DNA of 7,757 nt from Bacteroidales bacterium UBA4318 (GTDB lineage: Bacteria; Bacteroidota; Bacteroidia; Bacteroidales; UBA932): the NCBI GenBank assembly GCA_002393895.1, contig DGUE01000186.1, forward strand, positions 1 through 7,757. Reading direction: 5' to 3'. The translations under genes and the position numbers were made by a program. This document shows positions 1 through 7,191 of this stretch, piece by piece (positions within the stretch are counted from its first letter, which is position 1; every line of letters starts with the position of its first letter). The notes beneath the pieces are model-generated. The model saw only the letters and a program-made list of their open reading frames with translations. It was not told where the DNA came from and searched no databases.

Positions 1-260
1 GGCTCCACGTTCTCGGGGCCGCTCTTGGAGGCATTGGCATACTTCACGCTGCCCACTCCCATCGAACCCTTCAGTTTGCCGACCTCGCCGTTGGTGAATA
101 TCTCGCTCAGCAGGCCCTGGCCGCGATAGCGGTAGGACTTGCCGTTTTCGTCGAAGGTGGCGATGCCGCCGCCTTCCTGCCCGCGGTGCTGCAAGTTATG
201 CAGGCCGTAATAAATATATGTCGAAGCGTCTTTTACGCCATAAACTGCAAGTACTCCCAT
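1..260 (-). CDS. PurF-like protein (amidophosphoribosyltransferase family), N-terminal part, degenerate glutaminase site
   Basis: Only the first 86 codons are in the window; the rest lies beyond the left edge. PurF normally uses an N-terminal class II glutaminase to release ammonia from glutamine and a C-terminal phosphoribosyltransferase domain to add it to PRPP, the first step of purine synthesis. The visible part aligns to E. coli PurF without gaps: QHRGQ at 24-28, LQHRG context, GLLSEIF at 49-55, MGVGSVKY at 67-74. Key glutaminase positions are changed. The catalytic Cys1 is the initiator Met, with Gly as residue 2. Arg73, which binds glutamine, is Lys. His71, Thr76 and Gly78 are Ser, Asn and Ser. 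Arg26 is kept. ATG is the only reasonable start: an in-frame stop lies five codons upstream, and the purC2 stop is 2 nt before it, suggesting coupled translation. It may be an ammonia-dependent or repurposed PurF paralogue. The family is clear; the activity is unknown. Confidence 0.82.
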   Translation of the reverse strand, partial: MGVLAVYGVKDASTYIYYGLHNLQHRGQEGGGIATFDENGKSYRYRGQGLLSEIFTNGEVGKLKGSMGVGSVKYANASKSGPENVE

Positions 261-262
261 TG

Positions 263-985
263 CTACTGAAGGTTAAGGGTTTCGAGTTTATCCAGAACTG
301 TCTGATAGGATGCCACCACGTCGCTGAGGTCCAGACGGAAACGGTCTTTGCCGAGCCTCTCGCCGGTTGCCTCGTCCCAGAGGCGGCAGGTGTCCGGACT
401 GATTTCGTCCGAGAGGATAAGCTCGCCGTTATCCGAGGCATGACCGAACTCCAGTTTCATATCCACAAGTTCGATTCCAATGCTCCTGAAGAGGCTCTCC
501 AGCAGGGTTCCGGCCTTGCGCGCAACGGCAATCATGATGTCCAGCTCGTCGTATGTAGCCAGCCCGAGGGCCACTGCATGGTGTTTGTTGATGATGGGAT
601 CCTCCAGATCATCGTTGTTGTAGACCAGGTCCACAATGGTATTTCCTGGGCAGAAGCCGTCCTCAACCCCAAGCCTGGTGGCCAGAGTGCCGGCGATGCG
701 CTTGCGCCAGAATACTTCTATGGGGATGATTTCGATCTTGCGGCAGAGCTGCTCGCGCTCTCCCACCTGCTCCAGGAAGTGGGTGCGGACTCCGTTCTTG
801 TTGAGATATCCCAGCAGGATGGCGGAGATGCGGTTGTTAAGCACCCCTTTCCCGTCGAAGCGGGCGCGCTTGATGCTGTTGTAGGCGAGGGTCACATCCT
901 TGTATCGGAAGATGACCTTATCGGGATCTTCGGTAGCGAAAACCTGTTTCTCGTTACCGTCGAACAGAAGTTGTTTTTTATCCAT
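263..985 (-). CDS. purC: Second SAICAR synthetase (PurC), canonical family with altered ATP-loop residues
   Basis: The 240-residue product has the length and layout of the canonical bacterial PurC family, which uses ATP to join CAIR and aspartate into SAICAR in the cytoplasm. Conserved features include GKGVLNNRIS (45-54), EIIPIEV (85-91), the CAIR-binding Arg94, HAVALGLAT (136-144), KLEFG with Glu179, DEISPDTCRLWD (193-204) with the metal ligand Asp193, and KDRFR (213-217). Aligned position by position with E. coli PurC, some N-terminal residues differ: the GKAK phosphate loop is GNEK (Lys11 to Asn, Lys13 kept), the conserved Asp31 is Val, and Ser100 is Thr. I chose the ATG at 985 because it gives the family start. 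It overlaps the end of purL by 8 nt, with an AGAAAG ribosome-binding site just upstream. It is the second PurC of this operon. It may be the real SAICAR synthetase, a redundant copy or a specialised paralogue; the metal and product sites argue for some catalysis. Confidence 0.85.
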   Translation of the reverse strand: MDKKQLLFDGNEKQVFATEDPDKVIFRYKDVTLAYNSIKRARFDGKGVLNNRISAILLGYLNKNGVRTHFLEQVGEREQLCRKIEIIPIEVFWRKRIAGTLATRLGVEDGFCPGNTIVDLVYNNDDLEDPIINKHHAVALGLATYDELDIMIAVARKAGTLLESLFRSIGIELVDMKLEFGHASDNGELILSDEISPDTCRLWDEATGERLGKDRFRLDLSDVVASYQTVLDKLETLNLQ

Positions 986-3900
986 TGTTCTTTCTGAAAT
1001 AATTGACTGCATTTTCGAATATGGGCTGGCGGCACTCCCCTGCTATGTTCTTGAAGAGATTCTGCTCGTAACGCTCGCTATGGCCCATCTTGCCGAGTAT
1101 GTGCCCATCCGGGCTGAGGATGCCCTCGATGCCGCAGACCGATCCGTTGGGATTGTCTACGTAGCGGAAGGCCACCTGACCGTTCGCAAAGAGCTCGCGG
1201 GCGAGTTCCTCGCTCACCACGAACTTGCCCTCGCCGTGGCTGAAGGCTATAGAATGCCTGTCACCTATCTTGAAGGAAGACAGCCATGGCGAATTCACTG
1301 AGGCCACCTCCGTTGTGGCAATAAGGGATATATGACGGTTGATGTCGTTTCGGAACAGCGTTGGCGAATCCGGAGTCACGCAACCCGTCTTGCCATAAGG
1401 CAGCAGGCCGCTCTTCACCAGAGCCTGGAAACCGTTGCATATGCCCAGGATAAGGCCTCCGCGTGCCTGCAGGGCCGCTATTGCCGCAGATATCTTCTTG
1501 TTATTGATGACATCCGCAATGAACTTGCCGCTGCCGTCGGGCTCGTCTCCCGAAGAGAATCCGCCGCAGAAGGCAAGGATATGGCATTCGTCGATGCGGG
1601 CCGCCAGGGTGTCGATGGAATCCAGAACGTCCTGGGGATGAAGGTTGCGGAATATGAAGGGCCGCACCTCCGCACCGGCCTTCCTGAAAGCTTTTGCCGT
1701 GTCGTAGTCGCAGTTTGTTCCCGGAAATACTGGAAGGCATACGACAGGATGCTCCACAGGTGCATTCGATGACGCTGCTTTGTCAGTGGCGGACTTGACG
1801 CATAGCCCCTGCGGACGGGCAATGCCCGTACTGTCGGCCCCTTGTGGGCCACAGACGGGCCCTTTGCCCGTCGCGGATGGCCTCTGTGCGGCGTCAAGTA
1901 CGACGCCGACGCGGGGAGGATAAATCTTGAAATACCTTCCTTCCCAGGCCGCCTCAAGAGCATCCAACGACATCTGCACACCATTGATGCAGATGCCACT
2001 CTCCGTCACGGTGCCCATCAGCTCGGCAGCCGAGAAGTCCAACTCGCATGTGGCCTCCACCACGGCAGAACCATATCCCAGCGAGAACAGATCCCTCTCG
2101 GGCACATTCACTTTCACGCCCAGGGCATTTCCCATCGCCATCTTCACCAGAGCTTCCGCCACGCCCCCATAAGAGAGCGACCACGCGGAAACGATCTTCC
2201 CCTCCCCTGCACAGTCGTGAAGGAAACTCCAGTTCCGCTTCAATCCATCGGTGTCCGGCATCCAGTTCCTGAGGGGGGTATGCCTGAGCAGATATATCCT
2301 GTTGCCGGGGGTCTTGAATTCCGGAGAAATCACCCTGCCGGCATCCACGGTGGTAATGCCAAAGGCCACAAGGGTGGGCGGCACGTGGATGTGCTCGAAG
2401 GTGCCGGACATGGAATCCTTGCCGCCGATGGAGGGCAGACCGAACTCCGCCTGCATCTTCAACGCGCCGAGCAGGGCGCTGAAAGGCTTGCCCCAGCTGT
2501 GAGGATCCTTGGTCATGCGCTCGAAGTATTCCTGGTACGAGAAGCGCATCCCGGACCAGTCGGCGCCCGAACATGCCACCTTGGTGCATGCCTCCACAAC
2601 AGCGTAAGCCGCTGAATGATAAGGGCTCCAGAGGGCTATATCCGGATTGTATCCGAAGGCCATCACGCTTGCGGTATCGGTGTATCCGGCCACGGGGAGT
2701 TTCTGCACCGAGACCTGGGTTTCGCTCATCTGGGTCTTTCCGCCATAGGGCATCAGCACCGTAGACCGGCCGATGGTAGAATCGAACATCTCCACAAGGC
2801 CTTTCTGGGATGCCACATTCGGGGAAGACATGGTTGAGAGCACTTTCTCTTCCAGAGTCCTGCCGGCCGGCTCACGCACAAAGGGATCCTTATCTTCTAC
2901 GGCCGCAATCGCAGCCTTGGCATAGTGCTTCGCTCCGGCGCTGTCGATGAACTCGCGGGAGAGGTCGCAGACCAGTTCCCCGCCGTTCCACATACGCATG
3001 CGGCCACGGTCGGTGACATCGGCAACGTGAGTGACTTCTATGTTGTCGGCCGCGCAATACCCGCAGAAAGCATCCACATCCTTCGCTTCCACCACCACCG
3101 CCATTCTCTCCTGAGACTCGCTGATTGCCAGTTCGGTGGCGTTCAGGCCGGCATATTTGGCGGGCACGCGGTCCAGCCAAATGTCCAGGCCATCCGCAAG
3201 TTCGCCTATCGCCACGCTCACTCCGCCTGCACCGAAGTCGTTGCTCTTCTTGATAAGCCGGGTGACCTCCGGACGGCGGAAAAGCCTCTGGAGCTGGCGT
3301 TCCTCAGGGGCATTACCCTTCTGGACCTCGCTGCCGCAAGTCTCGAGGGAGCTTTCGGTATGTTCCTTGGAGGAGCCGGTAGCCCCGCCTATTCCGTCCC
3401 TGCCGGTGCGGCCGCCGAGAAGCAGCACCACATCGCCGGGGGCAGGGCTCTCGCGACGCACGTCAGCAGCGCGAACAGCTCCCACGACAGCACCTATCTC
3501 CATGCGCTTGGCAGTGTAGCCGTCTGCGTAGATTTCCCGCACATGGGTGGTTGCAAGGCCTATCTGGTTGCCGTAGCTGGAGTATCCGCCTGCGGCCTTG
3601 CGGCTGATCATACGCTGGGGCAGCTTACCAGGGATGGTATCCGCAACGCTGGCGCAGATATTTCCCGCGCCGGTCACGCGCATGGCCTGGTAGACGTATG
3701 CCCTGCCGGACAGAGGGTCGCGGATGGCACCTCCGAGGCAGGTAGCTGCTCCGCCGAAAGGTTCGATTTCGGTGGGATGGTTATGGGTTTCGTTCTTGAA
3801 CTGTAGCAGCCACTTTTCGGGTTTCCCGTCCACTGTGGCATTTATGAAGATGCTGCATGCATTGTTTTCTTCGCTCTGCTCCTGGTCGTCCAGTTTGCCT

Positions 3901-4739
3901 TTGGCCTTCAACCAGCGGGCGCCGATGGTGGCAAGCTCCATCAGGCAGAATGGCTTCTCCACCCTGCCGAGTTCCTCGCGCATGGCTCCGAACCGGCCCA
4001 GGCTTTCTTCCAGCTCAGGCTTTAGGAAAGAATCGTCTATGGTGATTTCCTCTATTTCTGATGTGAAGGTGGTATGGCGGCAGTGGTCGCTCCAGTACGT
4101 GTCCAGGATACGGAGTTCAGTTTCGAAAGGATCCCGGCCTTCCGCCTTGAAATAGCGCACCACTTCGCGGAGGTCGTCGGTGTTCATGGCAAGGCCATGG
4201 CCCTTGCAGAAGTCGGAAAACTCGCTTTCAGGCATACAGGTGAAGCCGGTGAGGTCCTCGAGCGGCTTCACATCCGCCTGCTCGTTCTCTTTCAGCACCG
4301 AAAGATCCTTGCGGCGGCATTCCACGGGGTTTATGTAGTAATGGGCTATCCTGTCGAGTTCGCCCTGCGGGATGTCGTCGTCGAATATCAGAAGTCTGGA
4401 GCTCTTGATGCGTATATCCGCCGACGGATCGATGAGGTGCACGCAGTCCACGGCGGAGGAAGCTCTCTGGTCGAACTGGCCCGGGATGTATTCAACTGCC
4501 AGGTATTTCTTTCCACAGAGGTCCAGATCATCCGTAACGGTATCCGTGACCGTCTCGCCGAACACGCTGTAACGGCATTTCTCCAGAAGGCTGTCGGAGA
4601 ATCCGAAGAGGTCGTACACATTGATGAGCCGGAGGCTCTTCAGTTCTATGGACAGGTTTTCGGCCAGCTCGGCACGCAGGCTCTCCGCCTCAACGCCGAA
4701 CGCTTTCTTTTTCTCTACGAATAAACGCTTGTTGCTCAT
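978..4739 (-). CDS. purL: Phosphoribosylformylglycinamidine synthase, single-chain clostridial type
   Basis: The 1253-residue enzyme converts FGAR, glutamine and ATP to FGAM, the fourth step of purine synthesis, in the cytoplasm. From the N-terminus it has a PurS-like domain (about 1-150), a linker, two AIR-synthase-like halves (about 210-940) and a C-terminal class I glutaminase (about 998-1253). Visible motifs are DTYWSDHCRHTTF (213-225), NETHNHPTEIEPFGGA (316-331), the SNDFGAGG segment near 499-506, and GGKDSMSGT (772-780). The glutaminase triad is complete: Cys1101 in GICNGFQ, and His1220 and Glu1222 in MGHSER. The N-terminus MSNKRLFVEKK and the length match the Clostridia-type family rather than the usual Bacteroides form. 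I take the ATG at 4739; an upstream in-frame ATG at 4784 sits inside a hairpin and would add 15 unlike residues. Residues 948-982, in the interdomain linker, are encoded by a nested palindrome. The gene is otherwise intact and should be functional. Confidence 0.97.
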   Translation of the reverse strand: MSNKRLFVEKKKAFGVEAESLRAELAENLSIELKSLRLINVYDLFGFSDSLLEKCRYSVFGETVTDTVTDDLDLCGKKYLAVEYIPGQFDQRASSAVDCVHLIDPSADIRIKSSRLLIFDDDIPQGELDRIAHYYINPVECRRKDLSVLKENEQADVKPLEDLTGFTCMPESEFSDFCKGHGLAMNTDDLREVVRYFKAEGRDPFETELRILDTYWSDHCRHTTFTSEIEEITIDDSFLKPELEESLGRFGAMREELGRVEKPFCLMELATIGARWLKAKGKLDDQEQSEENNACSIFINATVDGKPEKWLLQFKNETHNHPTEIEPFGGAATCLGGAIRDPLSGRAYVYQAMRVTGAGNICASVADTIPGKLPQRMISRKAAGGYSSYGNQIGLATTHVREIYADGYTAKRMEIGAVVGAVRAADVRRESPAPGDVVLLLGGRTGRDGIGGATGSSKEHTESSLETCGSEVQKGNAPEERQLQRLFRRPEVTRLIKKSNDFGAGGVSVAIGELADGLDIWLDRVPAKYAGLNATELAISESQERMAVVVEAKDVDAFCGYCAADNIEVTHVADVTDRGRMRMWNGGELVCDLSREFIDSAGAKHYAKAAIAAVEDKDPFVREPAGRTLEEKVLSTMSSPNVASQKGLVEMFDSTIGRSTVLMPYGGKTQMSETQVSVQKLPVAGYTDTASVMAFGYNPDIALWSPYHSAAYAVVEACTKVACSGADWSGMRFSYQEYFERMTKDPHSWGKPFSALLGALKMQAEFGLPSIGGKDSMSGTFEHIHVPPTLVAFGITTVDAGRVISPEFKTPGNRIYLLRHTPLRNWMPDTDGLKRNWSFLHDCAGEGKIVSAWSLSYGGVAEALVKMAMGNALGVKVNVPERDLFSLGYGSAVVEATCELDFSAAELMGTVTESGICINGVQMSLDALEAAWEGRYFKIYPPRVGVVLDAAQRPSATGKGPVCGPQGADSTGIARPQGLCVKSATDKAASSNAPVEHPVVCLPVFPGTNCDYDTAKAFRKAGAEVRPFIFRNLHPQDVLDSIDTLAARIDECHILAFCGGFSSGDEPDGSGKFIADVINNKKISAAIAALQARGGLILGICNGFQALVKSGLLPYGKTGCVTPDSPTLFRNDINRHISLIATTEVASVNSPWLSSFKIGDRHSIAFSHGEGKFVVSEELARELFANGQVAFRYVDNPNGSVCGIEGILSPDGHILGKMGHSERYEQNLFKNIAGECRQPIFENAVNYFRKNNG
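1793..1899. repeat. Nested palindromic (cloverleaf-like) element inside purL
   Basis: An outer inverted repeat, ACTTGACGC (1793-1801) and GCGTCAAGT (1891-1899), encloses three perfect hairpins. They are ACGGGC-AAT-GCCCGT (1815-1829), GGCCC-CTTGT-GGGCC (1836-1850), extendable by CTGT/ACAG with one bulge, and GACGGGC-CCTTT-GCCCGTC (1854-1872). The first and third hairpins are also near direct repeats of each other. A further 6-bp hairpin, GGCGTC/GACGCC (1890-1907), overlaps the right arm. The 8-bp core arms bound 105 bp, exactly 35 codons in the purL frame (residues 948-982). These encode a Gly/Pro/Ala-rich stretch in the linker before the glutaminase domain. I see no second copy in this window. 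The structure is read directly from the sequence; calling it a mobile or repeated element is inference. Confidence 0.6.
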
Positions 4740-4752
4740 ACAATTAAAGTGT

Positions 4753-4784
4753 ATGCCCACCGGCGCGGTTGCGGAGGTGGGCAT
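4753..4784. other. Intercistronic hairpin between purE and purL
   Basis: A perfect 9-bp inverted repeat, ATGCCCACC (4753-4761) and GGTGGGCAT (4776-4784), has a 14-nt loop that can itself form a short CGC/GCG stem. It lies 7 nt after the purE stop and 14 nt before the purL ATG. On the transcribed strand it is followed by ACACTTTAATTG, which is not a U run, so it does not look like an intrinsic terminator. It may stabilise or process the mRNA, or set the relative translation of purL. The function is inferred; the pairing is visible. Confidence 0.6.
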
Positions 4785-4790
4785 TCAGTG

Positions 4791-5261
4791 TCAGATTACA
4801 GTATTCAAAACTTTATCGCTCTGCTTCTTGCGGAAGTCCTGCAGTTTTGCGCAGAGTCCCTCATCCCCCAGGGCCAGTATGCTCACAGCATAGAGTGCGG
4901 CGTTTTTGGCTCCATCTATTGCCATGGTCGCCACCGGTATGCCTGAGGGCATCTGCACGATGGACAGGAGGGAGTCCAGCCCGTTCAGCGCCTTGCTCTT
5001 CACAGGCACCCCGATAACGGGCAGGGTCGTGAGCGCAGCAATCACCCCGGGCAGATGCGCGGCTCCGCCTGCTCCGGCGATGATGATGCTGAAACCATTT
5101 CCGGCCGCAGCTTTCACATACTCTGCGAGAGGGCCCGGATTACGATGTGCGCTCAGCACTTTTTTCTCGTATGGGATACCGAATTCCTCGAGGGTGGCAC
5201 AGGCCGGGGCCATCACGTCCCAGTCGCTGGCGCTTCCCATTATAACTGCTACTTTACTCAT
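4791..5261 (-). CDS. purE: N5-carboxyaminoimidazole ribonucleotide mutase, class I
   Basis: The 156-residue cytoplasmic enzyme moves the carboxyl group of N5-CAIR to carbon 4 to give CAIR, the substrate of PurC. The length is usual for class I PurE. It shows MGSASDW (8-14), the catalytic SAHR (37-40, His39), [10 protein letters not shown] (63-72), and [22 protein letters not shown] (start at 94). The [10 protein letters not shown] segment is typical of class I (bacterial mutase) rather than class II (direct AIR carboxylase), so a PurK partner is expected elsewhere; none is in this window. The residue after SAHR is Asn where Thr is common, a small change. The ATG overlaps the purC1 stop in an ATGA arrangement (4 nt), which implies translational coupling. 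Purine-dependent control is likely through the operon promoter, but no operator is recognisable. Confidence 0.96.
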   Translation of the reverse strand: MSKVAVIMGSASDWDVMAPACATLEEFGIPYEKKVLSAHRNPGPLAEYVKAAAGNGFSIIIAGAGGAAHLPGVIAALTTLPVIGVPVKSKALNGLDSLLSIVQMPSGIPVATMAIDGAKNAALYAVSILALGDEGLCAKLQDFRKKQSDKVLNTVI

Positions 5262-5938
5262 GCAAAGAAAAGCTTTGAAAGGGTCATGGGATCAATATAC
5301 TCTCCGTCTTTGTAGACGCGCATGTTGCCGGATGCGATTTCGTCGATAAGCATCACATTGCCGTCGGCATCGTATCCGAATTCGAACTTGATATCGTAGA
5401 GCACCAGGCCCTTGGCCTTGAGGTCGTCGGCGACCACCTGGGTGATGCGCTGGGTCATCTCCTTGATGGCATCGTACTGTTCGGCTGTCATGATGCCGAG
5501 CACGATGAGGCCGTCCTTGGTGACGAGCGGATCCCCCTTAGCATCGTTCTTGAAAGTCATTTCCACATATGCGGGGAGATCGGTGCCGGGCTCTATATAC
5601 TCGCCATAGCGCTTGATGAAACTGCCTACAGCCTTGTGGCGGCAGATAACCTCCAGGCCGTGCCCAAACACCTTGGCAGGAAGAACCTCCATGGTGGTAT
5701 CCTTGAGATTGGCGCTCACGTAGTGTGTGCGTATGCCTGCGGCATTGAGTTTCTCAAAGAAATAGATGGACATCCGGAGATTGACGTCTCCCACGCCTTC
5801 GATGGTGAGGCCTATGGAGTTCTCACCCGGGTCGAACACGCCGTCCTTGCCAGTGCAATCGTCTTTGAACTTGAGAAGATAATGACCGTTGTCAAGAGCA
5901 AAAACGTCTTTCGTCTTGCCTGTGTAAACTTGTTTCAT
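5258..5938 (-). CDS. purC: SAICAR synthetase, short clostridial-type form (first PurC of the operon)
   Basis: The 226-residue protein belongs to the SAICAR synthetase family (CAIR + Asp + ATP to SAICAR). It starts [13 protein letters not shown] with an intact GKTK phosphate loop (7-10) and KFKDD (23-27). It then has [14 protein letters not shown] (99-112), KFEFG (184-188) and [11 protein letters not shown] (197-207). The last motif replaces the SPDTCRLW of canonical PurC with an [15 protein letters not shown] ending. I know this form from Clostridia-like genomes, so it is a distinct subfamily rather than a decayed copy. I chose the ATG at 5938; the reading frame stays open 32 codons further upstream, but that stretch covers the promoter and is not PurC-like. 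It is the first gene of the operon, with its stop overlapping the purE start. A second PurC lies 4 kb downstream. Membership of the family is firm; which PurC carries the main flux is not known. Confidence 0.87.
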   Translation of the reverse strand: MKQVYTGKTKDVFALDNGHYLLKFKDDCTGKDGVFDPGENSIGLTIEGVGDVNLRMSIYFFEKLNAAGIRTHYVSANLKDTTMEVLPAKVFGHGLEVICRHKAVGSFIKRYGEYIEPGTDLPAYVEMTFKNDAKGDPLVTKDGLIVLGIMTAEQYDAIKEMTQRITQVVADDLKAKGLVLYDIKFEFGYDADGNVMLIDEIASGNMRVYKDGEYIDPMTLSKLFFA

Positions 5939-5977
5939 ATAAATAGAGGTATAAAGATTCCTACCAACAACGGGATA

Positions 5978-6008
5978 CAAATTTACAACAAAAAAAACTG
6001 GCCTGAAA
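5978..6008 (-). promoter_or_regulatory. Predicted Bacteroidota-type promoter of the pur operon
   Basis: On the minus strand a TAAATTTG box (5985-5978) matches the Bacteroidota -7 consensus TAnnTTTG. Nineteen nt upstream is TTTC (6008-6005), one base off the TTTG -33 box. Transcription would start near 5971, giving a leader of about 33 nt before the purC1 ATG at 5938. That is too short to hold a purine riboswitch, and I see none. The box sits in an AT-rich 89-nt gap after the GH88 gene. No inverted-repeat operator is obvious. Confidence 0.55.
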
Positions 6009-6027
6009 GAGAAAAACCAAGAAGAAA

Positions 6028-7176
6028 TCAACAAGTAATAAACAATGTCCCGAGCCTGTAAAGTGCTTCCATGTAGTAGTAATCTGCATACGTGAGGGGC
6101 ACATCCACTTCGCCGTTCTTAGGGTAATTGCCTGTGCTGTGCTTGAGTATGAAGCCGCCGCATTCCCCGGGGGTGCAGAGATACTTGCTCTTGCCGAGGG
6201 CCTTGAGAATGGTCTTGGCCTGATTCACGTATTCCTTCTTGCCGGTGATATGCCCAAGTTCCAGGAAGGCGGAAGCCATGATTGCGGCAGCAGAAGCGTC
6301 ATCCTGCCCGATGGATTCTTTGGGAGCATCGAAATCCCATGCCGGAACCGGCCTGCCGGAAAGTTTGGGCATAAGGAACGAAGCTATGCCTTCTGCCTGG
6401 CGCAGGAAGTCTTCCTCGCCGGTTTCGCGAAACATCATGGTAAAGCCATACAGGCCCCAGGCCTGGCCACGTGCCCAGGCAGATTCGTCGGCGTAGCCCT
6501 GATGGGTCTTCTTTGCGATAATGCTGCCGTCCTCAGGATTGTAATCCACTACGTGATATGAAGAATAATCATCGCGGAAATGATTCTTCATGGTGGTGCG
6601 CGCATGCGTGATGGCCATCTCCTTCCACTCGGGCACTCCGAAGAGGCGGGAGGCGTAGGTCAGGAGCTCCAGGTTCATCATGTTATCTATGATGACAGGG
6701 TAGGTATAGCGCTTGTTATCCCAGCTTTTGATGGTGCCTGTGACCGGGGAGAAGCGGCTTGCGAGCAGTTCTGCCGCCTCCCGGATCACGGGGAGATACA
6801 GGCTGTCGCCGGTTTCATCATAGGCATGAAGAACACTGGCCTGCATTTGGAAGCCGATGTCGTGCTGCCTGTTCAATGCCTTGACGTTCAGCATTTTGGC
6901 TGTCTGTTTCAGGGCTAATTCCTTCATGGATTCGTCCTTCCCAAGTTTATAGGTGTACCAGCATACTCCGGGATAGAATCCGCTACACCACCAGCTCAGT
7001 TTGGAGGTGATGAGTTCTCCGTCTTTGAAGGTTTTAGGCATACGGGTGTCGCTCAGCGACTTGTCCATAATCTTGCACTGTTCAGCTGCAAGGGTGACGA
7101 CACTGGAAACATCTACTTTGGCGCTGCAAGCCACTACGCCTGCAAAAAGGCATGAGAGAAGGATAATCTTTTTCAT
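6028..7176 (-). CDS. GH88 unsaturated glucuronyl hydrolase, exported lipoprotein
   Basis: The 382-residue protein matches glycoside hydrolase family 88, which removes the unsaturated uronic acid left at the non-reducing end of oligosaccharides after polysaccharide lyase cleavage. The two family catalytic aspartates are visible: Asp106 in RQHDIGF and Asp164 in IIDNMMNLE. Their 58-residue spacing is close to that of the Bacillus GL1 enzyme. Other family features are WWCSGFYPG (62-70), [15 protein letters not shown] (231-245), PAWDFDAP (278-285) and the C-terminal [12 protein letters not shown] (361-372). The N-terminus [17 protein letters not shown] is a lipoprotein signal with Cys17, so the protein is probably anchored and facing the periplasm. 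There is no clear acidic surface-export signal after the Cys. I use the ATG at 7176; a TTG six codons upstream is less likely. No lyase, SusC/D or regulator is alongside, so the target polymer cannot be inferred. No terminator is visible after it. Confidence 0.92.
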   Translation of the reverse strand: MKKIILLSCLFAGVVACSAKVDVSSVVTLAAEQCKIMDKSLSDTRMPKTFKDGELITSKLSWWCSGFYPGVCWYTYKLGKDESMKELALKQTAKMLNVKALNRQHDIGFQMQASVLHAYDETGDSLYLPVIREAAELLASRFSPVTGTIKSWDNKRYTYPVIIDNMMNLELLTYASRLFGVPEWKEMAITHARTTMKNHFRDDYSSYHVVDYNPEDGSIIAKKTHQGYADESAWARGQAWGLYGFTMMFRETGEEDFLRQAEGIASFLMPKLSGRPVPAWDFDAPKESIGQDDASAAAIMASAFLELGHITGKKEYVNQAKTILKALGKSKYLCTPGECGGFILKHSTGNYPKNGEVDVPLTYADYYYMEALYRLGTLFITC

Positions 7177-7191
7177 ATCCCGCAATTTACT

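Noticed and set aside
218..997. Plus-strand open frame of 259 codons opposite purC2
   Set aside because: It mirrors the complete PurC-family protein on the minus strand and shows no independent features.
2925..3806. Long plus-strand open frame (293 codons) opposite purL
   Set aside because: It is the antisense shadow of a clearly conserved purL region, has no recognisable motif, and fits the GC-rich codon pattern of the opposite strand.
4740..4784. Upstream ATG start for purL
   Set aside because: It lies inside the intercistronic hairpin and would add 15 residues not seen in the family; MSNKRLF at 4739 is the typical start.
5939..5977. Purine riboswitch in the pur operon leader
   Set aside because: The predicted leader is only about 33 nt, with no paired structure or aptamer core.
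5989..5999. T-rich run on the minus strand after the GH88 gene as a terminator
   Set aside because: No stable stem precedes the T run; only 3-4 bp of weak pairing can be drawn.
5939..6034. Upstream extension of purC1 by 32 codons
   Set aside because: The added residues are hydrophobic and unlike any PurC, and the stretch contains the likely promoter. The family N-terminus starts at the ATG at 5938.
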